DNA of 54,810 bases from DATKHR01 sp035510155. GTDB taxonomy: Bacteria > Acidobacteriota > Vicinamibacteria > Vicinamibacterales > CAVVIG01. Of this stretch, positions 25,162 to 33,375 are shown piece by piece. The translations under genes were made by a program, and so were the position numbers. Numbering within the stretch: position 1 is the stretch's first letter; each line of letters begins with the position of its first letter. The DNA lies in assembly GCA_035510155.1 (NCBI GenBank), contig DATKHR010000318.1, positions 1 to 54,810 on the forward strand, given 5' to 3'. The notes under the pieces are model-generated. The model saw only the letters and a program-made list of their open reading frames with translations, was not told where the DNA came from and searched no databases.

Positions 25162-27621
25162 ATGACGAGAGCGTTCGTTGGCATCGCAGCCGTGTGGCTG
25201 TTCTCGCTGGCGCTGCTGGCCCAATCGCCCGACACGCGGCCGGGCGCTCGCGTCAACAGGAGCGCCGCCCCGACGCCGTCCCCCGCCGCTGCCGCGCCAG
25301 GAGACGCGGCCACTCAGACCGTGAAGCAGTACTGCACCGGTTGCCACAGCGAACGGGGCAGGGCGGGCGGTCTTTCGCTCGCGGATTTCGACGTCCAACA
25401 GGCGACGGCGCGGCCAGAGGTCGCCGAGAAGATCATCCGGAAGCTGCGCGTCGGCATGATGCCGCCCTCGGGCGCCCGTCGCCCCGATGACGGAACGCTC
25501 GAGGAGTTGCGCCGCGCGCTCGAAGCCCGGATGGACGGCTGGGCGGTCGCGAATCCCAATCCCGGCTGGCGGCCGTTTCAGCGCCTCACGCGCGCGGAGT
25601 ACGCGGAGGCCGTCAAAGAGCTGCTGGATCTCGATGTCGACGTCACGGCGTATCTGCCGCCCGACACGATGAGCCATGGCTTCGACAACATCGCCGACAC
25701 GCAAAGCTTTTCGCCCGCCCTCCCGCAGGGATACCTGCGCGCCGCCAGCGAAATCAGCCGACTCGCGGTCGGCGACCGCCGGGCGGCGCCGACGACGGCG
25801 ACCTATCGCGTGGCGGCGACCGAAAACCAGGCGCGGCACGTCGAGGGCACGCCGTTTGGCGCGCGCGGCGGGACTTCTTTTGTCCATACGTTCCCGGCCG
25901 ACGGTTTGTACCGGTTCCAGGCCACGCTCGTCCGAACGGTCAGCGGCGAGCTGTTCGGCAACACGTCCTTGTACATGGCCGGCGGGAACGAGCTGCTTGT
26001 GATTACGGTGAACGGCGAGCGCGTGGCCGTGCTCGAGGTCAATCAGGGGATGAGCGACGCCGGCGAGAAAGGTCTGACGCTCGAGACTCCGCCCATTCCG
26101 GTCAAAGCCGGACCGCAGCGGATCGCCGCATCGTTTGTCCCGCGGTCGATCGGGCCAGTCGACGATCTGCTCGCGCCGATCGATCAGACGTTGATCGACA
26201 CGCGCATCGGCACGGGGTACGGCGTCACGGTGGCGCCTCACCTTCAGGAGATCGCGATTTCCGGGCCCACGAGCGTGACCGGGGTCTCCGACACGCCGAG
26301 CCGCCGGAGGATTTTCAGCTGCCGGCCCTCATCGCCAACCCAGGAGAGCGCGTGCGCGACCGACATCCTCAGGCGACTGGCGACACAGGCGTATCGCGGC
26401 CCGGTGCGCGACGATCTGAACGATCTCCTCCAGTTTTACGTGCAAGCGCGACGCGAGGGCGGGGATTTCGACGAGGGCGTCCGGTTCGGCATCCAGGGCA
26501 TCCTGGCCAACCCACGCTTCATGTTCCGCGTGGAGCAGGAGCCCCAGACAGGGAACGATGTCTATCGCGTGAGCGACGTCGACCTGGCGTCACGCCTCTC
26601 GTTCTTCCTGTGGGGCACGCTGCCTGATCAGGAGCTGCTCAAAGCCGCGGCTGATGGCACGCTCAGCAACCCGGCGGTCTTCGATAAACAGGTCACGCGC
26701 ATGATGGCGGATCCGCGGTCGTTCGCGCTCTCGACGCGTTTCGCGGCGCAGTGGCTGCGGCTGCAGGACGTGGAGAAAGTGCGGCCCGACGGCCTCCTTT
26801 TCACGAACTGGGACGCGTCGCTCACCGACGCATTCGTCCGCGAGACTGAGCTCTTCTTCGACAGCGTTATCCGGGAGAATCGCAGCGTCCTCGATCTGAT
26901 CACCGCCGACTTCTCGTTCGTCAACGAGCGCCTCGCGCGGCATTACGGCATTCCGAACGTCACCGGTCCGGACTTCCGGCGCGTCGCGCTCCCCGAGCCG
27001 CGCCGGGGGCTGCTCACGCAGGGCAGCATCCTCCTCCTGACGTCGGTGGCCGACCGGACCTCGCCCGTCCAGCGGGGCAAGTGGGTGCTCCAGGTGCTCC
27101 TCGGCTCGCCCCCGCCCCCGCCGCCGCCCAACGTGCCGGCGCTCGAGGATACGGCAGGCGCGGTGGACGGCCGGCTCCTCTCGGTCCGCGAGCGGATGGA
27201 GCAGCATCGCTCGAACCCCGCGTGCATGTCGTGCCATCGGGTCATCGATCCGATCGGCCTCGCGCTCGAGAATTTCGACGTCGTCGGGCGCTACCGCATG
27301 AAGGACAACGGCGTGCCGGTCGACTCGACCGGACAGCTGTACGACGGGACGACGATGCAGGGCGCGCCCGGTTTGCGGAGCGCGCTTCTGAAGTACAAAG
27401 CTGCGTTCCTGATGACCTTCGCCGAGAACCTCATGACCTACGCGCTCGGGCGGCGCGTGGAGGCGTACGACATGCCGGCCCTGCGCGCCATCGTTCGCGA
27501 CGCCGAAAAGCAGAACCACCGCATCGGTGCGTACATCACGGGCATCACGCGCGCTCAGGCGTTTCAGATGAGCCGTCGCGCGCCGGTGGAGACGACTGCC
27601 GGCCAGGCGCGGCCGAACTGA
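25162..27621 (+). CDS. Exported haem c protein with DUF1587/1592/1588/1585 domains (copy 1)
   Basis: The product is 819 aa from ATG 25162 with a signal peptide (FVGIAAVWLFSLALLAQ). The N-terminal haem site is C58-TG-C61-H62 (QYCTGCHSERG). A DUF1587 block (LRVGMMPP, LTRAEYAEAVKELLDLD) is followed by a carbohydrate-binding-like beta region (about 230-370), DUF1592 (LASRLSFFLWGTLPD), DUF1588 with a second site C688-MS-C691-H692 (CMSCHRVIDPIG) and DUF1585 at the end (LMTYALGRRVE). This architecture belongs to Planctomycetes-Verrucomicrobia-Acidobacteria cytochromes of unknown function, usually next to DUF1552. It begins the DUF1592-DUF1552-ankyrin set. Confidence 0.88.
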   Translation: MTRAFVGIAAVWLFSLALLAQSPDTRPGARVNRSAAPTPSPAAAAPGDAATQTVKQYCTGCHSERGRAGGLSLADFDVQQATARPEVAEKIIRKLRVGMMPPSGARRPDDGTLEELRRALEARMDGWAVANPNPGWRPFQRLTRAEYAEAVKELLDLDVDVTAYLPPDTMSHGFDNIADTQSFSPALPQGYLRAASEISRLAVGDRRAAPTTATYRVAATENQARHVEGTPFGARGGTSFVHTFPADGLYRFQATLVRTVSGELFGNTSLYMAGGNELLVITVNGERVAVLEVNQGMSDAGEKGLTLETPPIPVKAGPQRIAASFVPRSIGPVDDLLAPIDQTLIDTRIGTGYGVTVAPHLQEIAISGPTSVTGVSDTPSRRRIFSCRPSSPTQESACATDILRRLATQAYRGPVRDDLNDLLQFYVQARREGGDFDEGVRFGIQGILANPRFMFRVEQEPQTGNDVYRVSDVDLASRLSFFLWGTLPDQELLKAAADGTLSNPAVFDKQVTRMMADPRSFALSTRFAAQWLRLQDVEKVRPDGLLFTNWDASLTDAFVRETELFFDSVIRENRSVLDLITADFSFVNERLARHYGIPNVTGPDFRRVALPEPRRGLLTQGSILLLTSVADRTSPVQRGKWVLQVLLGSPPPPPPPNVPALEDTAGAVDGRLLSVRERMEQHRSNPACMSCHRVIDPIGLALENFDVVGRYRMKDNGVPVDSTGQLYDGTTMQGAPGLRSALLKYKAAFLMTFAENLMTYALGRRVEAYDMPALRAIVRDAEKQNHRIGAYITGITRAQAFQMSRRAPVETTAGQARPN

Positions 27622-27634
27622 CTGGAGACCACGG

Positions 27635-29038
27635 ATGATCATCACCAAACGCCATGTATCCCGTCGCACGGTCCTGAAAGGCGTGGGCGTCAGCCTCGCC
27701 CTCCCGTTCCTCGATGCCATGGCACCAGCGGCGACGGCGCTCGCGAAGACGGATGCGCGCGGCAAGCTTCGCTTCATCGCCCTCGAAATGGTGCACGGCG
27801 CGGCGGGCAGCACCGCGTACGGAGCGCAGCACAACCTGTGGTCCCCGGGGGCGGTGGGCGCCGGATTCGATCTCGGGCCGACGGCGCTCGCGCCGCTCGA
27901 GCCGCTCCGCGACTACATCACCATCGTCAGCAACACCGACGTGCGGATGGCGGAGGCGTTCACGACGCCCGAGATCGGGGGCGATCATTTTCGGGCGAGC
28001 TCGGTCTTCCTGACGCAGGCGCATCCCAAGCAGACGATGGGATCTGACCTGTATGTGGGCACGTCGTTCGATCAGATCTACGCGCGGCAGTTCGGCCAGG
28101 ACACGGCGATTCCCTCAATGCAGCTCTGCATCGAGAGCGTCGATCACGCCGGCGGCTGCGAGTACAACTACTCGTGCGCGTACACGGACGCGATCAGCTG
28201 GGCATCGCCGAGCGAGCCGCTGCCGATGCTGCGCGATCCGCGCGCCGTCTTCGACACCCTTTTCGGAGCCGGTGCGACGCCCGAGGATCGCGCCCGCCGC
28301 CGTCGCGAGGACAAGAGCGTCCTCGATACGATCGTTGCGTCGATCGATCGCCTCAAGCGCCACCTCGGCGCGGCCGACCGGGCGCGGCTCACTGACTATC
28401 TGGATGACGTGCGCGAGATCGAGCGGCGTCTCCAGAACGTCGAGGCTGCCAACCTGAGCGGCGAGAGCCGCGAGTTGCCGGGCGCGCCGGTCGGCGTCCC
28501 GGACTCCTACGACGAGCACGTGAAGCTCATGTTCGACCTTCAGGCCGTGGCGCTGGCGGCAGACATCACCCGCGTGTTTGCATTCAAGCTCTCGCGTGAC
28601 GTGTCGGGCCGGGTCTTCCCGCAGACCGGCGTCACCACGGGGTTTCACAACGCCTCGCACCACAACGAACGGCCGGAGCGCATCCTCGATTTCGCGAAGA
28701 TCAACAAGTACCACATCAGCCTCGTCCCGTATTTCCTCGAGCGTCTGAAGCGGACCCCTGACGGCGACGGCAACCTGCTGGACCACTCGCTCCTCGTGTA
28801 CGGGTCGCCGATGGGCAATCCGAACGTCCACAACCACAAGCGCTGCCCGCTGTTCCTCGCGGGCAAGGCGGGCGGCCAGATCAAAGCCGGACTCCATGTG
28901 AAGGCACCCGACGGGACGCCGATGGCGAACGTCTTCCTGACGCTGGCGCACATGCTGGGCATCGACGACATGGCGTCGTTCGGCGACAGCACGGGCGAGC
29001 TCGATGTGAACGCGACCGCGGATCTGTCGGCGGAATAA
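27635..29038 (+). CDS. Tat-exported DUF1552 protein (copy 1)
   Basis: The product is 467 aa. The N-terminus carries a Tat signal (HVSRRTVLKGVGVSLALPFLD), so it is folded, perhaps with cofactor, before export. The body is the DUF1552 fold, related to the alkaline-phosphatase/sulfatase-like DUF1501 group, with conserved blocks GDHFRASSVFLTQ, CEYNYSCAYTDAISW, DYLDDVREIERRL and LLDHSLLVYGSPMGN. No catalytic set is established for the family. It starts 13 bases after the DUF1592 gene with a GGAG site, and the ankyrin gene follows 11 bases later. Constant pairing with DUF1592 haem proteins suggests a joint oxidative function in the periplasm. Confidence 0.87.
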   Translation: MIITKRHVSRRTVLKGVGVSLALPFLDAMAPAATALAKTDARGKLRFIALEMVHGAAGSTAYGAQHNLWSPGAVGAGFDLGPTALAPLEPLRDYITIVSNTDVRMAEAFTTPEIGGDHFRASSVFLTQAHPKQTMGSDLYVGTSFDQIYARQFGQDTAIPSMQLCIESVDHAGGCEYNYSCAYTDAISWASPSEPLPMLRDPRAVFDTLFGAGATPEDRARRRREDKSVLDTIVASIDRLKRHLGAADRARLTDYLDDVREIERRLQNVEAANLSGESRELPGAPVGVPDSYDEHVKLMFDLQAVALAADITRVFAFKLSRDVSGRVFPQTGVTTGFHNASHHNERPERILDFAKINKYHISLVPYFLERLKRTPDGDGNLLDHSLLVYGSPMGNPNVHNHKRCPLFLAGKAGGQIKAGLHVKAPDGTPMANVFLTLAHMLGIDDMASFGDSTGELDVNATADLSAE

Positions 29039-29049
29039 GGGAGCACCAG

Positions 29050-30750
29050 ATGGCGATGCGACACGGCCTGGGCGGCGCGATCGCAGCCGCGTGCACGGCG
29101 GCAAGCCTCTTCTCCGGGTTTGCCCTCCACGCGGCGGAACCGATTGCCGACGCGGCGATGCGCGGCGACCGATCGGGCGTGCTCGCGTTGATCAAGCAGG
29201 GCGCCGACGTGAACGCGCCGCAGGGCGACGGCGTGACCGCGCTGCATTGGGCGGCGCGCTACGGCGATGCGGACTTGGTGACGGCGCTCGTCGCGGCGGG
29301 CGCGAATGCGCGAGCGGTCACCACCTTCGGCGCGTACACACCTCTGCACCTGGCGGCCGAGCGCGGCTCGGCCGCCGCCGTCACGGCCCTCGTCCGAGCG
29401 GGCGCGATGGTCGACGCCCGGACGAGCACCGGCGCGACGCCGTTGATGCTGGCCGCTGCCGCCGGCGACCCGGCGGCCATCTCCGCGCTTGTCGACGGGG
29501 GGGCGGACGTCAACGCCGGTGAGAGCGATCGGCTCCAGACGCCACTGATCTTTGCGACCGCGAACCATCGCCTCGAGGCCGTGCACCTGCTCCTCGCGCG
29601 CGGCGCCGATCCGAATGCGGCCACCACGCTCACCGATCTCTCGGCGCTCAGCAAGAATGGACAGAACCCTGACGGCCGCAACCTCGCGGTCACGCCGGAG
29701 CGGAGTCGACGCGCGGCCCCGGTCAGAATCCTGGTCCCGGGCGCGGAGCGCCAGCCCCTCTTCAACGAGCAGGTGGCGTGGCAGGGCGGGATGACGCCCC
29801 TCTTATACGCGGCACGGCAGGGGTACATCGACATCGCGACAGCTCTTCTCGACCGAGGGGTTTCGGTAAACCAGCGCAAGGGCGGCGACCATGCCTCGGC
29901 GCTGCTCGTGGCAACGGTGAACGGCCAGTTCGACCTTGCCAGCATGCTGCTCGAGCGGGGCGCCGATCCGAACCTGATCGCGGAAAACGGCGTCGGCCCG
30001 CTCTACGCGGCCATCAACCTGGCGTGGGCGCCGCGCGCGGGCTATCCACAACCGCGGGCACAGGCGAATCAGCAGCTGAGTTACCTGGATTTCATGAAGC
30101 GGCTGCTCGATGCGGGCGCCGATCCCAACCAGCGCCTCAACAAAAAGGTCTGGTACTCGAACTTCAACTTCGATCAGTCCGGCGTCGACGAAGCCGGCGC
30201 CACGCCTTTCTGGCGCGCCGCCTACGGGGCGGACGTCGACGCGATGAAGCTGCTGGTGTGGTACGGCGCCGACCCGAACATTCCCACGGTGAAGCCCGCC
30301 GAGCGTCCGGAAACGGGCGATGTCGGCCGCCGGGAGATGCGCGACGTCTCGCCGCTTCCGCCAATCCCGACTGGCGGGCCGGGCGTCCCGCCGTTGCTGG
30401 CGGCGGCCGGCGTCGGGTACGGTGAAGGCTTTGCCGGCAACTCCCATCGGCACGCCCCGGGCGGCATGTTGGCCGCTGTCAAGTACCTCGTGGACGCGCT
30501 CGGTGCCGACGTCAACGCGCGCGACCATGAGGGCAACACGGCCGTGCATCATGCGGCCGCGCGCGGCGACACCGAGATGATCCGGTTTCTGGTTTCGAAG
30601 GGCGCCGACGTGAGGGCCGTGAACCGCGAGAGCAAGACGACGGTCGATATGGCCAACGGTCCCGTGCAACGTGTGCAGCCCTGGCCGGAAACGATCAAGT
30701 ACCTCGAGAGCCTGGGCGCAAAGAACAACCATAGGTGCCTGTCGTGCTGA
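29050..30750 (+). CDS. Exported ankyrin-repeat protein (copy 1)
   Basis: The product is 566 aa with a signal peptide (ending near ALHAAEP) and an AAGGGAG site. About five canonical ankyrin repeats lie at residues 35-190 (DGVTALHWAARYGDADLV and similar). An interruption with a charged segment is followed by more repeats at about 235-310, and a longer degenerate stretch leads to a final repeat near 490-525 (GNTAVHHAAARGD). Ankyrin solenoids bind proteins; one sent to the periplasm next to DUF1592/DUF1552 may scaffold them. It overlaps the next gene by 16 bases. Confidence 0.87.
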   Translation: MAMRHGLGGAIAAACTAASLFSGFALHAAEPIADAAMRGDRSGVLALIKQGADVNAPQGDGVTALHWAARYGDADLVTALVAAGANARAVTTFGAYTPLHLAAERGSAAAVTALVRAGAMVDARTSTGATPLMLAAAAGDPAAISALVDGGADVNAGESDRLQTPLIFATANHRLEAVHLLLARGADPNAATTLTDLSALSKNGQNPDGRNLAVTPERSRRAAPVRILVPGAERQPLFNEQVAWQGGMTPLLYAARQGYIDIATALLDRGVSVNQRKGGDHASALLVATVNGQFDLASMLLERGADPNLIAENGVGPLYAAINLAWAPRAGYPQPRAQANQQLSYLDFMKRLLDAGADPNQRLNKKVWYSNFNFDQSGVDEAGATPFWRAAYGADVDAMKLLVWYGADPNIPTVKPAERPETGDVGRREMRDVSPLPPIPTGGPGVPPLLAAAGVGYGEGFAGNSHRHAPGGMLAAVKYLVDALGADVNARDHEGNTAVHHAAARGDTEMIRFLVSKGADVRAVNRESKTTVDMANGPVQRVQPWPETIKYLESLGAKNNHRCLSC

Positions 30751-31229
30751 ACCGATCTGTCGGCATTCTGCTCGTGCTCGCGGCACTCGCGCCGGCTCGC
30801 GTCTTCTCTCAAGAACCGGTCAAAGGCGTCGCGAACCCTGAAGCGCTCTTTACGGACAAGAACGCGACGCTGAACACGAACAAGCAGGCGGCGCTTCATA
30901 TCATGAAGGACCTGCTGCAGTGCAACCACTGGGACGAGGCCGACAAGTGGTTGACCGCGCGCTATATCCAGCACAATCCAAACGTCACGTCGGGGCGGGA
31001 CGCCGTCGTCAAGTTCTTCGGGAGCCGTCCCAAGACGCCGACATGCGACAAGCTGACGACTCCCGTCGTTGCCGTGCTGGCTGACGGCGACGTGGTGACG
31101 GTGGTGATCGCGCGCGAATACAAGGAGTCTAAGGATCCCTCGAAAGTCTATACCTCGACCTGGTTCGACATGTGGCGGTTCGTCGACGGCAAGGCGGACG
31201 AGCACTGGGATCCGGCAATGAAGCCCTAG
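30735..31229 (+). CDS. Exported SnoaL/NTF2-like protein
   Basis: The product is 164 aa if it starts at GTG 30735; a GTG at 30744 is equally possible, with ATAGG a few bases upstream. A signal peptide ends near RVFSQ. The mature part has the NTF2-like cone: an N-terminal helix (KQAALHIMKDLLQ), YIQHNPNVTSGRDAVVKFF and closing strands (TSTWFDMWRFVDGKADEHWD). SnoaL-type domains act as cyclases or isomerases, or simply bind small ligands. The catalytic Asp/His pair cannot be confirmed. It overlaps the ankyrin gene, so it belongs to the same transcript. Confidence 0.78.
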   Translation: MPVVLNRSVGILLVLAALAPARVFSQEPVKGVANPEALFTDKNATLNTNKQAALHIMKDLLQCNHWDEADKWLTARYIQHNPNVTSGRDAVVKFFGSRPKTPTCDKLTTPVVAVLADGDVVTVVIAREYKESKDPSKVYTSTWFDMWRFVDGKADEHWDPAMKP

Positions 31230-31252
31230 CGGCCCAGGCTTCGGGAGGATAC

Positions 31253-32227
31253 ATGCGCCGAAACATCGGGCTCGCCCTGGTGGCGTTGAGCGCCGTCGCC
31301 GGCATCACAGTCTTCGCGCAATCGAAGCATGTGCCGGGGGCGTGGGCACCGCCGACGACCCCCGACGGTCAACCCGACCTGCACGGCATCTGGACGAACG
31401 CCACGATCACGCCGTTCGAGCGACCGGCCGCTCTCCAGGGCAAGGCGTTTCTGAACGAGGCAGAGGCCCAAGCGTTCGAGCGGCAGGCGGCCACCCGGCG
31501 CGAGGAGGACGGTCCGCCGAGCGCCGGTGACGTCGGGAGTTACAACCAGTTCTGGTTCGATTCGGGCGAGCGCGTCGTATCGACGCGGCGCACGTCTCTC
31601 GTCATCGATCCGCCCGACGGACGCGTCCCGCTCCGGGCCGAAGCTGAAGCGGCCCGCGACTACGCCATTGCGCACGAAGGCGACTCGTACGAGTTCATGA
31701 GCGTGTGGAATCGCTGCATCACCCGGGGCGTGCCGGGCGGCATGTTTCCTGCGGGCTACAACAATGCGTATGAGATCGTGCAATCGCGCGGCTACGTCGT
31801 CATCCATTACGAGATGATTCATGAGGCGCGGATCATCCCGCTCGACGGTCGTCCGCACGTGCCGGCGCAGGTGCGGCTGTGGAATGGTGATCCGCGCGGC
31901 CATTGGGACGGCAGTACGCTCGTTGTCGATACCACGAACTACAACAACAAAGGGTGGATCGCGACGCAGGCCGCGGCGGGTCGAATCAAGGGGATTCCGC
32001 AAACCGAGTCGCTTCACGTCGTCGAACGCTTCACGCCGGTCGACGCGAATACCATCGACTACCAGGCGACCATCGACGATCCGAAGATGTTCACGAGGCC
32101 GTGGACCGTCTCCGTCCCCTTGCACCGGAATCCGGCTTATCGGCTCTACGAGTACGCATGCCACGAAGGCAACCGTGCGGTCGAGGGCGTTCTGCGCGGC
32201 GCGCGCGCGGAGGAGCCGCGCAGGTAG
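31253..32227 (+). CDS. Secreted MDGRPHP-related hypothetical protein
   Basis: The product is 324 aa from ATG 31253 with a GGGAGGAT site. A signal peptide ends in VFAQ. The N-terminal part has the PDLHGIWTNATITPFERP block widespread in acidobacterial secreted proteins. The C-terminal part has a variant of the family motif (LDGRPHVPAQ) followed by GHWDGSTLVVDTTNYNNKGW, as in 43360-44421. The function is unknown. It ends the plus-strand run that begins with DUF1592, 12 bases short of the convergent methyltransferase gene. Confidence 0.78.
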   Translation: MRRNIGLALVALSAVAGITVFAQSKHVPGAWAPPTTPDGQPDLHGIWTNATITPFERPAALQGKAFLNEAEAQAFERQAATRREEDGPPSAGDVGSYNQFWFDSGERVVSTRRTSLVIDPPDGRVPLRAEAEAARDYAIAHEGDSYEFMSVWNRCITRGVPGGMFPAGYNNAYEIVQSRGYVVIHYEMIHEARIIPLDGRPHVPAQVRLWNGDPRGHWDGSTLVVDTTNYNNKGWIATQAAAGRIKGIPQTESLHVVERFTPVDANTIDYQATIDDPKMFTRPWTVSVPLHRNPAYRLYEYACHEGNRAVEGVLRGARAEEPRR

Positions 32228-32239
32228 TTCCGCGGCAGT

Positions 32240-32833
32240 TCAGCGGCCTGCGATCCTCCAGAGATACAGCGGTTCATTCTCGACGCTGATCGTTTCTTCC
32301 GGCGCCCAGTCGCCGATCGGAAACTGCCGCGAGACGATTCGCGTGCCCGGTCGAAGCTCGCGCCGCAATTTCGGCTCCAGGCGCCGGTTGATCGTTTCAG
32401 ACAGCCACAGGGTCACGACGGTCGCTGGCGAGATGTCGGCGGTAAACAGATCGCCTTCGAGGAATGTCACCCGGTCCGCGACTTCACCTTCACGCGCAAT
32501 CTGCCGGGAGAGGTCGACGAGGTGCGGCTGCAGCTCGATCCCGACGCCTCGGGCGCGATACTTCTGCGCGGCCAGCAAGATGATGCGACCGTCGCCGGAC
32601 CCGAGATCGTAGACAACGTCCCCTGTGGTCACCCTTGCCAGCTTCAGCATCGCATCAGCGAGAACTTCGGGTGTCGGCGCGAAGTAAATGTCGGGCTCAC
32701 GGAGGGGGGCTCGCTGGCCGAGAGCGCGGGCCGCAAAAACGCCCAGCAGCACGGCGACCCATGCGCCTCCGGGTGTGGCGCGGCGCTTTCCAGACACCTG
32801 CATTATCATGACGAAAAACCGCGCAGGCGTCAT
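32240..32833 (-). CDS. Class I SAM methyltransferase with an N-terminal signal or membrane segment
   Basis: The product is 197 aa from ATG 32833; ATGs at 32809 and 32803 are alternatives and none has a good ribosome-binding site. Residues about 20-40 form a hydrophobic signal or anchor (AWVAVLLGVFAARALGQ). The methyltransferase core follows: YFAPTPEVLADAML, motif I DLGSGDGR, motif II GIELQPH and the later VVTLWLSE. This matches bacterial relatives of the FAM173/ATPSCKMT lysine methyltransferases, which are membrane-anchored in eukaryotes. Because S-adenosylmethionine is cytoplasmic, an anchor facing the cytoplasm is more plausible than secretion. The target is unknown. Confidence 0.78.
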   Translation of the reverse strand: MTPARFFVMIMQVSGKRRATPGGAWVAVLLGVFAARALGQRAPLREPDIYFAPTPEVLADAMLKLARVTTGDVVYDLGSGDGRIILLAAQKYRARGVGIELQPHLVDLSRQIAREGEVADRVTFLEGDLFTADISPATVVTLWLSETINRRLEPKLRRELRPGTRIVSRQFPIGDWAPEETISVENEPLYLWRIAGR

Positions 32834-32874
32834 GTTGACGACGGCGCTCGCGCCATGAGGGTGGCTTTTCGACG

Positions 32875-33351
32875 ATGAGGTTGGGGCTCAGATACGCAGT
32901 CACGATCGCGCTCGCGGGTGCCGCCGTGTCACTGGCAGGGCAAGGTCAAAATGCGACGAGACCCGAGCCGGGTGAACAGATCGTGAACACCGCCTGTACG
33001 ACATGTCACGACACCCGACCGATCGACACACAGGCGCTCGACGAGGCCGGCTGGACGCAGGAAGTCAAGGCGATGATCGAAATGGGCGCGGAGCTGAAAG
33101 AGACCGACGTGCCTCTGGTCGTCGACTATCTGACCAGATACCACGGTCCGCTGCCGGACGGCCCGGGCAAGGAGGTCGTGCTGATCGTCTGCACGCAGTG
33201 CCACGATCTGCAGCGCGTGCGCCGCGAGAGGCTGAGCGCGGAAGGATGGTCGGAGATTCTCCTCGCCATGCTGAACGAGGGCGCGCCGTTGACCGACAGG
33301 GACTTCGCGTCGGTCCTGCGCTACCTCGCGAGAAACTTCCGTCCCGAGTGA
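32875..33351 (+). CDS. Exported dihaem cytochrome c-like protein
   Basis: The product is 158 aa with a signal peptide ending near LAGQ. There are two haem c sites, CTTCH near residue 42 and CTQCH near residue 105. Each is followed by a similar helical block (GWTQEVKAMIEMGAEL and GWSEILLAMLNEGAPL), so the protein is an internal duplication of a short monohaem unit. It is probably a periplasmic electron carrier. It is divergent from the methyltransferase (41 bases apart) and convergent with the second ankyrin gene. It lies at the centre of the mirror-like gene arrangement. Confidence 0.83.
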   Translation: MRLGLRYAVTIALAGAAVSLAGQGQNATRPEPGEQIVNTACTTCHDTRPIDTQALDEAGWTQEVKAMIEMGAELKETDVPLVVDYLTRYHGPLPDGPGKEVVLIVCTQCHDLQRVRRERLSAEGWSEILLAMLNEGAPLTDRDFASVLRYLARNFRPE

Positions 33352-33375
33352 TGCGCGGCTATCGATCGATCGGCG

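Noticed and set aside
33358..33375. Short CGATCGATCG-like repeat between convergent genes considered as an attachment site or array
   Set aside because: It is only two to three units of a common 4-base pattern with no flanking repeat or integrase.
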